Virus record (IMG/VR): IMGVR_UViG_3300025141_016680
Coordinates: 34,045-98,044 of that record
Source: a virus
Strand: one strand, 5' to 3'
DNA: 64,000 nt
In this document: positions 27,422 through 36,134 of the stretch, in pieces
Position numbering within the stretch: position 1 is the stretch's first letter
How the letters are laid out: each line of letters starts with the position of its first letter
The notes under the pieces: generated by a model
Told to the model about the DNA's origin: nothing
Databases searched by the model: none
What the model saw: only the letters and a program-made list of their open reading frames with translations
Position numbers and translations under genes: made by a program

Positions 27422-27658
27422 TTAAGCTATGTTAAATTCATTCTTTATTTGATTGATAGCTGCCTCGATATCAGTATATCCCATAGCAAATGCCTGTGAC
27501 ACTGTGGCATCAACTAATTCACTAAGGTATGCTAAATCTTTTTCACTTAGACTCATTAGCTCGGTCTGGTTTGCCTGTGCTATGTTTTCTCGTAGCTTTG
27601 ACTTTGTGAAATCAATCAAGTTGCGGACACTAGAATTAATTACAGAATCGATTTTCAT
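27422..27658 (-). CDS. Hypothetical helical protein
   Basis: 78 residues, almost all helix: MKIDSVINSSVRNLIDFTKSKL, MSLSEKDLAYLSELVDATVSQAF, DIEAAINQIKNEF. No motif recognised. Spaced 51 bp after the GroEL-like gene stop side and 3 bp before the next gene, so co-transcribed. Confidence 0.55.
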   Translation of the reverse strand: MKIDSVINSSVRNLIDFTKSKLRENIAQANQTELMSLSEKDLAYLSELVDATVSQAFAMGYTDIEAAINQIKNEFNIA

Positions 27659-27709
27659 TTTTATTCTCCAATGTTGCTAATTTTAAAATTAACACACCTA
27701 CTAGTAAAA

Positions 27710-29077
27710 TTATTTATCTTCAACAAGAGCGTGTCCTATAGAAGTAATAGATCTTAATGAAGACATACTGTTTCGAATAGCCAAGTATGCACTAGCTAGC
27801 GGAATGTATTTCTCTGTTGATTGAAATATGTCTTTAATCACCTTGTCAATTGGTGAGCTTGGTTCTTCTATGTCTATTCTTCCTGCCTCCAGACAGCCAT
27901 GTCTAATAAATGACTGGTACATCCTAAGTGATGTATCTATCTGCTCAATGCATGTTCTTTCTTTGCTTATAAGATTACTTCCCACACTAATCATAACTCT
28001 TTCACCAGAGAGAGACATTATCCTCTTTTCAAACAGACTTCTCGCCTCTCCTGTTCTCTTCTCATCTTTTTCACTTTTTAAATAATCTAGCTGTCTTCTT
28101 ACAGAATTTCTTGAATCAGGATTGAATACTGAAGTCTGATTTTCTGATATATGGATGCTAGAGATCACCGGTAATTCTTCCTTGATGGCTGTGGATATTA
28201 ATTCTCCCTTGTAAGAAGAAACAATATCTGTGCCGCATGTTGCAGCAATATCATTTAAAATATTAACAGTCTCCTCTGTGAGACCAACAGCGATAGGAAT
28301 TACATCTAGGGTTCGTCTTTGTGTGTTTACAAAGATTGTTTGTAACACATCGGGCTTAAACTCTCTTGCAAATATTGCATAAGGCTCTTTATTTTCAGAC
28401 GCTCGCTCTAGCAAGTGATGAATTTCAGAGACAGATTCTATCATTCCATCGATGAGTATAACTCTTACATCCCTTCTCTTCCAGACCTTCTTACCCATTA
28501 AAAAGTGATAGTCTACACCCACATTAAACTGGTAACCGCTTACCTTCTCAATTACTGTGTGTGACCTCTGCGACTTCTCTACATGCATTGATGTATTGGG
28601 CCCTGCAAGCTCTATTGATTTATCTAAGATTTGCTTTGTGCCCGGATCGAGATTTTGACTGCTTGTAATAGTTTTCCAAATATTTCCATCTAGTGTCTGA
28701 CCGTGATTATAGATTTCTTTAAGCCAGCGTTTCTCTGTTTCTTCTAACTCACTAATCATCTGACGATGACTGCACCCACCTGCTAAAAGTTTCATACAGG
28801 GATGAAGTGATTTTACTAAGATCTGAAAGCAAAGATTTCCGCTAGCACCAGAAATCAGCTCAGCGCTTGTGCAGGCATCAAGAATAATTGGCTGTATTAA
28901 CCTATTGTGAAATCCCTTATCCTTAAAATAGATGTAAGATTGCAAAGGCTCTGTGCTAACAAAATTACCTCGAAAGATATTTTTGCTTCTATTAGTTAGC
29001 TCTAGCTTTTGAATTAGATCTACTTGTGCTAAAAGATCCCTTCTAAAAGCAGCCTGGTTTAATCCCTTTACGAACAT
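27710..29077 (-). CDS. Highly divergent GroEL (group I chaperonin)-like protein
   Basis: 455 residues. By eye it follows GroEL in order: GYQFNVGVDYHF (GroEL GMQFDRGYLSPYF) at about 181-192; ILIDGMIESVSEIHHLLERA and IFAREFKPDVLQTIFVNTQRR (apical domain: [30 protein letters not shown]) at 207-255; FEKRIMSLSGERVMISVGS (QERVAKLAGGVAVIKVGA) near 348-366. The ATP motif DGTTT is replaced by SGASG at about 76-80, and the position of GroEL D398 is a threonine. The ends are about 90 residues shorter than GroEL. It may be a non-ATPase chaperonin-like capsid or assembly factor, or a partner of host GroEL. Adjacent to prkA. Confidence 0.7.
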   Translation of the reverse strand: MFVKGLNQAAFRRDLLAQVDLIQKLELTNRSKNIFRGNFVSTEPLQSYIYFKDKGFHNRLIQPIILDACTSAELISGASGNLCFQILVKSLHPCMKLLAGGCSHRQMISELEETEKRWLKEIYNHGQTLDGNIWKTITSSQNLDPGTKQILDKSIELAGPNTSMHVEKSQRSHTVIEKVSGYQFNVGVDYHFLMGKKVWKRRDVRVILIDGMIESVSEIHHLLERASENKEPYAIFAREFKPDVLQTIFVNTQRRTLDVIPIAVGLTEETVNILNDIAATCGTDIVSSYKGELISTAIKEELPVISSIHISENQTSVFNPDSRNSVRRQLDYLKSEKDEKRTGEARSLFEKRIMSLSGERVMISVGSNLISKERTCIEQIDTSLRMYQSFIRHGCLEAGRIDIEEPSSPIDKVIKDIFQSTEKYIPLASAYLAIRNSMSSLRSITSIGHALVEDK

Positions 29078-29080
29078 AAA

Positions 29081-31018
29081 TCATGAATCTCTCCACAGAT
29101 TATTGGCTGCAAATGTTAGCACTTCTTCTGCAGAGTATTCATTATACCCATATTCATCAATTAATGTTTTCACCATTTCTGTGTATTTCTTTTTCTGATC
29201 TTCATCACGAGATTTGCTTCTTGTAACAATTCTTGCAATATCCTTCACAGAGGTGATCAAATAGCCTTCAATTGCTTCCTTGAGTGGGCCGTAACTGGTA
29301 TAATCCACTTTCTTACCACGTCTCATTTTTGCAAACATATAGGCAGTTACATCGCTTCTAAATCCATCTCTAGAAGATCCTACGATTCCAATTTGCTCCT
29401 CAATTGATCGCATAAAAGTTTCATCAGGATCTCTCTCTTCTCTAGTGATTTTATCCTTAACCTTGGCAGCAGTTGTGTAGCATTCAGCATTGTCAAGATA
29501 AGAATCAAATAAAGACTGCGCCTGCTCCTCATACGCTGCTATGAATGCCTTAGCAATTTCATTCTCAAGAATGTTTAGATATTCCTCTCGAACAATTTTC
29601 TGAAGTATTTCAAGATAGAAGTCTTTCTTCTCCTCAGAAACAATTTGCTCTTTAACTTGCTTAATCAGTGCCTCGATGACAGAATTTGGTGTCATCATAT
29701 TCTTTTCAGAATCTGACAAAGCATTATCAAGTGACTTCATTATAAACCTTGTTGAAATTCCATCCAGGCCTTCATGCATGGCTTCGTCTCTTAAATCTCT
29801 GATGTCTATTTTTTTAATTCTTCCATTCTCAATGACATCCTCGCCATTGTATATTTTCATCTTTGTTAGCAAATCACACTTTTGTGAAACTTGCAATCTT
29901 GACATAACAGAAAACATAGAAGCGATTTCAAGTGTATGTGGAGCAATATGTGCTGTTCTAAAATCAGATCTGTTTATCATTTTTTGATAAATCTTTACTT
30001 CTTGATCCAATTCAAGAATGTACGGTACTTCAATTTTAAGAATTCTATCGAGAATTGCCTCATTCGTGTGTTCAGACTTAAATCTATTCCATTCAGCTTC
30101 ATTACAATGAGAAAGAATAACTCCGTCAAAATAAATCATTGCATTCTTTCCAGGTGACGGAACTCTTTTTTCTTGTGTGGCAGTAAGAATTGTGTGAAGA
30201 AACTCTATCTCATTCTTAAAAATCTCAACAAACTCGACAATTCCTCGATTTCCAACATTAAATGCACCATTAAGAGAAAGAACTCTGGGATCATCTTCAG
30301 AGTACATATCTAGCTTTGAAATATCCTCAGTTCCAACCAGGATACTAACATCTTGACTATTTGCGTCCATTGGTGGAACAACAGCTATTCCTCTGCGGCC
30401 TCTTTGTGAGAATGTAGCTGTTACAACAGGAAATTCTTCATACTTTCTTTGGTATTCATTGATTAGCTTGTGACGACATACAGGACATAGATCACCTTCT
30501 ATTTGAATACCGAGCATTTGTCCGAATTCTTCTCTCAAGCTTCTAGGTACTAGATGCAAAGGTTCCTCTCTAATCGGACAGCCTTCAAGATAATAGACTG
30601 GAGGAGCTGTCTCCAGAGCTCTTTTAATATGTTCAACCAGCGCCGATTTTCCAGCACCAACAGGTCCCATTAGCAGAAGAACTTGTCTACTTTCCTCTCC
30701 CTTAAGAGAAGCGGACTTCAAATATCTCATAACCTTAGAAATGACAGGTTCCATTCCAAAAAACTCTTCCCTAAAGTAATCGAATGTTTTGAGCCTTTCT
30801 CCATCGAATATCTTTCTCAGGCGCGGATCAGATTCATCAAGAATGTCCGTTCCCTTGTCAATTATTGATGCATACAACCTCTTATGAGATAGAGTAACAA
30901 TTTCAGGATTTTTTCTTAAAACCTCAAGATAGTCCAAGAGAGTTCCTGTAAATTTTTCAGATCTTGACTCTTTTCTCTTGTTTTGTATTAGGTCTAAGAA
31001 TGATTTATTTTGAGACAT
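29081..31018 (-). CDS. prkA: PrkA family serine protein kinase (YeaG-like)
   Basis: 645 residues, the family's usual length. The AAA-type N-terminal domain has Walker A LLLMGPVGAGKSALVEH (about 117-130), after the conserved YFREEFFGMEPVI; a CPVCRHKL pair follows the YYLEGCPI strand, and YFDGVILSHCNEAEW matches the Walker B/sensor area. The C-terminal kinase-like part contains EEQAQSLFDSYLDNAE and the R-x-E-R-D-P-D-E region. In bacteria PrkA acts with YeaH/YhbH and SpoVR in stress and nitrogen-starvation control and sporulation. Here all three lie in one transcript order yeaH-spoVR-prkA. Confidence 0.93.
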   Translation of the reverse strand: MSQNKSFLDLIQNKRKESRSEKFTGTLLDYLEVLRKNPEIVTLSHKRLYASIIDKGTDILDESDPRLRKIFDGERLKTFDYFREEFFGMEPVISKVMRYLKSASLKGEESRQVLLLMGPVGAGKSALVEHIKRALETAPPVYYLEGCPIREEPLHLVPRSLREEFGQMLGIQIEGDLCPVCRHKLINEYQRKYEEFPVVTATFSQRGRRGIAVVPPMDANSQDVSILVGTEDISKLDMYSEDDPRVLSLNGAFNVGNRGIVEFVEIFKNEIEFLHTILTATQEKRVPSPGKNAMIYFDGVILSHCNEAEWNRFKSEHTNEAILDRILKIEVPYILELDQEVKIYQKMINRSDFRTAHIAPHTLEIASMFSVMSRLQVSQKCDLLTKMKIYNGEDVIENGRIKKIDIRDLRDEAMHEGLDGISTRFIMKSLDNALSDSEKNMMTPNSVIEALIKQVKEQIVSEEKKDFYLEILQKIVREEYLNILENEIAKAFIAAYEEQAQSLFDSYLDNAECYTTAAKVKDKITREERDPDETFMRSIEEQIGIVGSSRDGFRSDVTAYMFAKMRRGKKVDYTSYGPLKEAIEGYLITSVKDIARIVTRSKSRDEDQKKKYTEMVKTLIDEYGYNEYSAEEVLTFAANNLWRDS

Positions 31019-31045
31019 GAGCAGTATTCCACAAATTTAAGTATA

Positions 31046-32353
31046 TCAAATCTCCCAAGGCTCGTCTTCTATTATTGTAAAGAATTTCACGTCCTTGGGC
31101 CATATTTTCTTCAATCCGAAAACAACAGTTTCTGCAAGTTCTAGATCGATATCTCTTCCATCATGATCATGCTGTAAAATTAAATCGCCTGACTTAGATA
31201 TATCAGAAACATAAACTAGTGGGATTGAGTTTACACCGATATTTTGCATCAGTGAATTTCTTATTTTTTTCCAACCCTCTTTATCAGCAACATCATCTAT
31301 CGTAATATACTTTTTCTTCTCAGAGTATGAGAATAGATTTAACTCAAGATAATCCTCATGCTCGAGATAACATCGCAATGCTGATTCATCATCATGAACT
31401 TCTCTGATGAAAAAGCACTCATCTAGTCCGACTTCTCTCTCTATTTTTTGAAATAGAAAAAATCCTAAGTGATACGGATTTAAGCGACCAATGTGTGGCC
31501 TGATTACCTGATTGTGACTTTTTAAAAAAGGTATATGATATTTTTGAGGAAGGTCTATTTCATTCATTAATTTATAGTGCCAAAAAGATGCCCAACCCTC
31601 ATTTAGAATTTTAGTCTTAATCTGTGGTATAAAATAATGAGACTCATCACGAACTATTTCAATAAGATCTTGCTGCCATCCCTTGAAATGAGAGCCAAAC
31701 TCCATTAAAAATGACATGAGATCATAGTCGGGCCTAAGAAGTGTAGAATCGAGCCTGCTTTCATCATAGAGGGCATTCTCTTCATTATTGATCTCTTGTA
31801 TGACCTCTAGCTTAATTTCTTCTCTGCTTTTTCTACGAAGATTACTTCTACTAGTCTGAAATCTTATGGTGTGTAAAACATCCAGAAAGTCTTCGACCTT
31901 TTTGAGCCCAATATTGGGGTCCTCTACATAAGATTGAATTCTTTTTCTTGCGTTTCTAAACTTTGAAACAACATTTTCTGGTCTCGTCTTTTCAAAAATT
32001 CTATTATTCTTAAAAAAATCACTATGCCCGACACAGTGTGCCATTATCAATATTTGAAGATAGACCGGATTCTGTCTCATGAGATAGGCAATTGAAGGGT
32101 CTGAATTGATTATCAGCTCATAGGGCAGGCCCTCCATACCCAAGTTATACATCTGGTGTGTTCTCTCAAATGACTTTCCGTATGACCAGTGTTGATAGTG
32201 AGAAGGCATGCCGTGATAAGACATGTGACCAATCATCTCATAATAATCGCAGACCTCATAGTTGATTGGATACCAGTCTAGCCCATATGTTCGTGCTTTC
32301 TCACAAATCTTGTCATCCCAAATCTTAAGATCATCAAAGGTCCAATCAGACAT
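31046..32353 (-). CDS. SpoVR family protein
   Basis: 435 residues from the ATG at 32353, which overlaps the YeaH-like stop as TAATG. WTFDDLKIWDDKICEKARTYGLDWYPINYEVCDYYEMIGHMSYHGMP at the start, HWSYGKSFERTH, YELIINSDPSIAYLMRQN, MAHCVGHSDFFKNN and GWASFWHYKLMN are the family's invariant blocks in order. Biochemical role unknown; in Bacillus it affects spore cortex, in enterobacteria (YcgB) it goes with YeaGH. Normal length and intact. Confidence 0.93.
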   Translation of the reverse strand: MSDWTFDDLKIWDDKICEKARTYGLDWYPINYEVCDYYEMIGHMSYHGMPSHYQHWSYGKSFERTHQMYNLGMEGLPYELIINSDPSIAYLMRQNPVYLQILIMAHCVGHSDFFKNNRIFEKTRPENVVSKFRNARKRIQSYVEDPNIGLKKVEDFLDVLHTIRFQTSRSNLRRKSREEIKLEVIQEINNEENALYDESRLDSTLLRPDYDLMSFLMEFGSHFKGWQQDLIEIVRDESHYFIPQIKTKILNEGWASFWHYKLMNEIDLPQKYHIPFLKSHNQVIRPHIGRLNPYHLGFFLFQKIEREVGLDECFFIREVHDDESALRCYLEHEDYLELNLFSYSEKKKYITIDDVADKEGWKKIRNSLMQNIGVNSIPLVYVSDISKSGDLILQHDHDGRDIDLELAETVVFGLKKIWPKDVKFFTIIEDEPWEI

Positions 32354-33522
32354 TAAACTTTTCCTCCGAATATCTTTGTAAATTGGGGCCAAATATCATC
32401 CTTGCCACCGATATGAACTATTTTAAATTTTGAATCAGCAATTGGTAAATAGACATCTGCCATTCCCCCCTTGTGCCAAAATCCATCCTCTGTATCTCTC
32501 TCTGGGGTGACCTGAATGAAGCAATATAGTTGACAAATATTCTTTAGTGTCGAAGAGAGATCAATTGCCCGCTGATTGTCTTCTGGCCAGTTATCTCCGT
32601 CCGAACAGTGAAAAGCATAAATGTTCCAAGAGTTCTGATGATATCTTTTGGACACCACCTCTAGACATTTATTGATTCCTGTTGATACGAATGTGCCTCC
32701 GGCGCTACCTTTCTTAAAGAAATCATCCTCTGTCACCTCTTTGGCATCAATTGTATGAGAAATAAAAACTATTTCTGTGTGTGTGTACTTGTGTCGAAGA
32801 AAGTGATAAAGCAGAAAAAAGAAAGACCTTGCCAAGAATTTTTTGTTCTGACCCATCGATCCTGATGTGTCCATTATAAAGAAAATGACAGCATTGCTGC
32901 TTTCCTTAGGTGTGGGTTTGATGTGTTTATATTTCAGATCATCATCATGAAACGGGAATCTCTTTTCACTCTCTTTATCATATGTTCCAATTCTTTCTGC
33001 GACCTTTTGACGCCTAATTTTATTCTTGAGTGACTCCTTCTTAGAAAGCCTGGGTCTAATTCCCTTGCTACGATGCCCTTTTCTTTTCCACTTATCAGAC
33101 ACCATTCTTTTAAATTTTTTCTTTTCCAGATCGGGAAGGTTTAGACTGTCAAAAAGATAATGTGAAAGCTCTTCCAGTGTAATTTCAACATCATAAAATT
33201 CCTCACCAGAATCTTTTCCTGCTTTTCCTTCACCATTTTTATTCTCTTGCTTAGAGCCTACTGATTGGCCTCGTGATATGTTTTTTCCCGGTGCTGAGCC
33301 TACTGTTTTATTTTTTTCATTATTGCCAAATACAAACTTATATTCTTTAATACCTCTCACAGGTATTTTGATTTTCTTCTTTCCGTCCTGACCAATTATT
33401 GATTCATCTGAAACAATATTGTGCACACCATCTCTGATAGCTCTTTTTATCTTTTTCTTGTGTCGACTACGATCTGTGGCCGACCTATCAGCTGAAGTTT
33501 TGTGATTTCTGAAAATTGACAT
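32353..33522 (-). CDS. YeaH/YhbH-like DUF444 protein (VWA domain)
   Basis: 389 residues. A basic N-terminus (DRSRHKKKIKRAIRDGVHNIVSDESII, KIPVRGIKEYKF) is typical of DUF444. The von Willebrand A part has the metal site FFIMDTSGSMGQNKK (D-x-S-G-S), SAGGTFVSTGINK, and FHCSDGDNWPEDN. It is the first gene of the yeaH-spoVR-prkA run and is preceded by 143 bp of AT-rich DNA that may hold the promoter. Confidence 0.92.
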   Translation of the reverse strand: MSIFRNHKTSADRSATDRSRHKKKIKRAIRDGVHNIVSDESIIGQDGKKKIKIPVRGIKEYKFVFGNNEKNKTVGSAPGKNISRGQSVGSKQENKNGEGKAGKDSGEEFYDVEITLEELSHYLFDSLNLPDLEKKKFKRMVSDKWKRKGHRSKGIRPRLSKKESLKNKIRRQKVAERIGTYDKESEKRFPFHDDDLKYKHIKPTPKESSNAVIFFIMDTSGSMGQNKKFLARSFFFLLYHFLRHKYTHTEIVFISHTIDAKEVTEDDFFKKGSAGGTFVSTGINKCLEVVSKRYHQNSWNIYAFHCSDGDNWPEDNQRAIDLSSTLKNICQLYCFIQVTPERDTEDGFWHKGGMADVYLPIADSKFKIVHIGGKDDIWPQFTKIFGGKV

Positions 33523-33665
33523 TGCTGCCCAGTGTGAAAATTGAATTGTAAATTTTTCTTATTTTTCTATAAACATTTCTTATTGATCTGCTAAGATAAT
33601 AATAATCTAATAATTTAAATCTTTCTTCTTTCTTATTCTTTCTTATTCTACTATTATAATAAATA
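33523..33665. other. AT-rich intergenic stretch
   Basis: Non-coding gap upstream of the yeaH-like gene. Very A+T-rich on both strands with runs such as TTTCTTATTCTTTCTTATTC; several -10-like hexamers but none with a convincing -35. Nothing further supported. Confidence 0.5.
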
Positions 33666-34097
33666 TTAAGTTTTAAAAACCAATGATTCTGCATACTGAA
33701 TAGCTGGTAACAGATAGTCAGGTAGAGATTCAAGTGCTTCTTCAAATGTAAGCCACTCATGACCTGTATGTTCTAAAATTCCTGTATCAGGATTGGGCAA
33801 AATAATAGGATCTTGCATAGTGCTAGCAACATAAGCATAGCCCTTTCCGTATTCTATCGGCTCAGAACCCCATTCAAAATTTAGATCTGTTATGCCAGCT
33901 TCTTCAGCTGTTTCTCTAATTGCTGCATCAAAGGGACTTTCTTCAGGTTCGATCAGACCTTTTGTTATGTCAAATTTTTTATTCCTCTTAAGACACAAAA
34001 TCTTGAAACCATCATCAAACTTTCTAATCACAACAATGCCTGCACTAATTTTGGGCACTTCAGTTTCAATTATTAGTCTTATTATCTCTCTGAGCAC
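33666..34097 (-). CDS. NUDIX hydrolase with virion-targeting-like N-terminus
   Basis: 143 residues. The Nudix box runs GLIEPEESPFDAAIRETAEEAGI (G-x5-E-x7-R-E-x2-E-E-x-G-I), complete, so the enzyme should cleave a nucleoside-diphosphate-linked substrate with Mg. Layout (VVIRKFDDGFKILCLKR, HEWLTFEEALESLP) is close to diadenosine-tetraphosphate-type Nudix proteins. The first 18 residues MLREIIRLIIETEVPKIS are an extra amphipathic segment of the L-R-x-x-I-R/K type shared with about eleven other proteins in the window. Confidence 0.88.
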   Translation of the reverse strand: MLREIIRLIIETEVPKISAGIVVIRKFDDGFKILCLKRNKKFDITKGLIEPEESPFDAAIRETAEEAGITDLNFEWGSEPIEYGKGYAYVASTMQDPIILPNPDTGILEHTGHEWLTFEEALESLPDYLLPAIQYAESLVFKT

Positions 34098-34107
34098 ATT
34101 CTAATTA

Positions 34108-34461
34108 TTATTTAGCCCTGCCAAAATCATCTTCAACCCTTACCACATCATCGATTTCAGTGGTAGAAACCTCTAATAGAGTAACCTGAGAATCTCTGGC
34201 TTCAAATCTATGAATTGTGTTAGGTGAGACGTGAAAGATCTCTCCAGGCCCAAGAGGACTAATTGTTAAATTACCCTCAGAGTTATTATGATGCAAGAAG
34301 AGAATGCCATCTAGAACTCTAATTGTCTCCTCTTTTTTCTCATGATATTGTAAGCTTAGCTTTTTATGAGGGTGAATATTCAGTATTTTTCCAACATAGT
34401 TTTCAGTTTTTGCCCAAATTTCTTCACTACCCCATGGCTTTTCAACAAATACTTTTTTCAT
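34108..34461 (-). CDS. Mannose-6-phosphate isomerase-like cupin
   Basis: 117 residues from the ATG at 34461, which is preceded by GAGGAATAA; an upstream GTG at 34473 is possible. MKKVFVEKPWGSEEIWAKTENYVGKILNIHPHKKLSLQYHEKKEE is the type II PMI/ManC C-terminal cupin signature (K-P-W-G, L-S-L-Q-x-H), with GEIFHVSPNTIHRFEA closing the metal site. Could interconvert mannose-6-P and fructose-6-P and so feed GDP-mannose to the gmd-containing cluster, or act on another sugar phosphate. Confidence 0.85.
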   Translation of the reverse strand: MKKVFVEKPWGSEEIWAKTENYVGKILNIHPHKKLSLQYHEKKEETIRVLDGILFLHHNNSEGNLTISPLGPGEIFHVSPNTIHRFEARDSQVTLLEVSTTEIDDVVRVEDDFGRAK

Positions 34462-34526
34462 TTTATTCCTCACTTAAATGAAAAATAGGGTCTATCACTT
34501 AGTATACCTAATATTAGGACAGCCGT

Positions 34527-35321
34527 ATGAAAAATGTAACTCAAAAAGTAAGATTTTTAAAATTTATCAGATTTCATACTATTTTGATTACAATTTTTGC
34601 TGCATTTTTACTGCTAAAGGATAATCTATGGTTCAAGCAGGAGATGCCAGATAAAAACTTTATTAGTCTCATTATGACTAGAACGCACATGGATCAGTGC
34701 ATTGATACAGGCTGTATAGGAGAATACACAATACAGGATCTTGGAATGGCGACAGCTTCTGGTTTAGCCATAGGAACAATTAGCAATAAGACATACATTT
34801 TAACTGCAAATCACTTTTGTAACTCTGAGCAATATTCTCTGGGTATGTCTCCACTAGACGGATACATTATATCAAAAATTCATGTATCTGATGTCGATGG
34901 TAATTTATGGTCATCGAAGATTGTGTACGCTGATTTAAAATCTGATCTCTGCTTAATCGAATCAGAGATGTCAGCTGTTAATTCAATCAGGCTTTCGAGC
35001 ACGATGCCTGCAGTTGGAGAGAAAGTATTTGCACTGTCAGCCCCAGGAAGCATAGCTATGAAAGAGGTAGGGCTTCACCTAGAGGGATATTTTTCTGGAT
35101 GTGACTATCAAAACATGTGCTACTACACAATTCCATCAACGTTTGGAAGTTCGGGCAGCGTAATTCTCAATAGAAAGAGACAAATCATTGGAATGATTCA
35201 AATGTCGCCAAGAGACTTTAACTTTACGTCAATCGGTGTTGGTCTTGTGGCGATGAAAAGATTTCTTGAAAATGCATCTTCTGATTTAAAGATAGATCTC
35301 ATTAACTGGTCTGTTCAATAA
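34527..35321 (+). CDS. Membrane-anchored trypsin-like serine protease
   Basis: 264 residues. A signal-anchor helix spans about 16-31 (FHTILITIFAAFLLLK). The protease triad is readable: H96 in ILTANHFC, D140 in DLKSDLCLIE, S209 in TFGSSGSVIL, the order of the trypsin/HtrA clan. Cysteine pairs (C58-C63, C192-C198) suggest an exported domain. No PDZ domain follows. It would act in the periplasm or envelope. Plus strand, convergent with the next gene (20-bp overlap). Confidence 0.82.
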   Translation: MKNVTQKVRFLKFIRFHTILITIFAAFLLLKDNLWFKQEMPDKNFISLIMTRTHMDQCIDTGCIGEYTIQDLGMATASGLAIGTISNKTYILTANHFCNSEQYSLGMSPLDGYIISKIHVSDVDGNLWSSKIVYADLKSDLCLIESEMSAVNSIRLSSTMPAVGEKVFALSAPGSIAMKEVGLHLEGYFSGCDYQNMCYYTIPSTFGSSGSVILNRKRQIIGMIQMSPRDFNFTSIGVGLVAMKRFLENASSDLKIDLINWSVQ

Positions 35322-35580
35322 TTCTTGCAATATAGATGCAAGCTCTATTTCTTTTATGTGCCTTATTCGGATTTTGACCGTGACCAGAGGTTAAGATTTT
35401 TGCGAGGTGTGGTTCCTGCCTCATTATTTTTCTCCATTGCTTTCTGAATTTCCTTTTCGATATTCTTCTAGCTTCAGAATCCATGGAGCTTAGCATCTCA
35501 ATAAGTTCATGTCCCGTAAATGCAGGAACCACACCCATTTCAAGCATCTTTAGCTTGGCAATAAATGACTTATCGTTCAT
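35302..35580 (-). CDS. Hypothetical basic protein
   Basis: 92 residues. A hydrophobic N-terminal half (AKLKMLEMGVVPAFTGHELIEMLSSM) and a very basic middle (RISKRKFRKQWRKIMRQ; NPNKAHKRNR). No family recognised; nucleic-acid binding is possible from charge only. Ends inside the 3' end of the convergent protease gene. Confidence 0.55.
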   Translation of the reverse strand: MNDKSFIAKLKMLEMGVVPAFTGHELIEMLSSMDSEARRISKRKFRKQWRKIMRQEPHLAKILTSGHGQNPNKAHKRNRACIYIARIIEQTS

Positions 35581-35597
35581 TTTTAAATACGGTTACT

Positions 35598-35617
35598 AAG
35601 GATCCAAGAGGATCCTT
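35598..35617 (+). terminator. GGATCC hairpin followed by T4, probable terminator
   Basis: AAGGATCC-AAGA-GGATCCTT, an 8-bp stem with tetraloop, running into TTTT on the plus strand. A second, smaller GATCC-AAAA-GGATC hairpin follows at 35647-35660. Could end plus-strand transcription coming from the protease gene. Confidence 0.4.
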
Positions 35618-35646
35618 TTCACCTCTTCTATTATTGTTACTTATCT

Positions 35647-35660
35647 GATCCAAAAGGATC
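35647..35660. repeat. Short inverted repeat GATCC-AAAA-GGATC
   Basis: Same GATCC arms as the hairpin 30 bp upstream, in the gap before the HELTH protein gene. Possibly a regulatory or processing hairpin in its 5' leader. Confidence 0.3.
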
Positions 35661-35696
35661 GAATAATTATAGAATGTTAAAGACGTCTTTACAACA

Positions 35697-36134
35697 ATGA
35701 GTAAAAAACTATACATCTCTAATTCGTTAGATTACACACCCATCCAGATGATGCTAATGTCTGAATTTTGTGTGTTTTGCATGCAACACTTGCCAGTCGA
35801 GGGAGATGTAAAAATATTGGTGGTCGATAACCGTGAAGATCATGGGATTAGCACCACAGGTGTTTACCACATCGGTGAGGGTTTGCTAAAGATCTACGCT
35901 AAAAATAGAGCGCTGGCAGATGTTTTAAGATCAATTGCACACGAATTGACTCACATGATGCAGGATGAGGTCGGGCTGATTCAAGGACCGGTGCAGGATG
36001 CTGGAGGTTTTCACGAGGACCAGGCCAACGCCAAGGCCGGGGAGATTATTAAGCTATTTGCTAAGAGCAAACCAGAGCGGAAAAAGATCTACGAATCAGT
36101 ACTTGCTAAAATGTTACTTGCTTCGCTTACGTAG
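35697..36134 (+). CDS. Small zinc-metallopeptidase-like protein (HELTH)
   Basis: 145 residues. The helix ADVLRSIAHELTHMMQDEVG carries the HExxH zinc motif at 82-86; the downstream FHEDQANAKAGEII could supply the third ligand. Preceded by beta strands (ILVVDNREDHG, YHIGEGLLKIYAKN) as in minimal gluzincin folds. No signal peptide, so cytoplasmic or virion. Its 3' end overlaps the M15-like gene by 8 nt (convergent). Substrate unknown. Confidence 0.7.
   Translation: MSKKLYISNSLDYTPIQMMLMSEFCVFCMQHLPVEGDVKILVVDNREDHGISTTGVYHIGEGLLKIYAKNRALADVLRSIAHELTHMMQDEVGLIQGPVQDAGGFHEDQANAKAGEIIKLFAKSKPERKKIYESVLAKMLLASLT

Noticed and set aside
33488-33760. 90-residue minus-strand ORF
   Set aside because: Lies over the start of the yeaH-like gene and the end of the NUDIX gene and an AT-rich gap; Tyr/Asn/Lys/Ile-rich composition of non-coding DNA.
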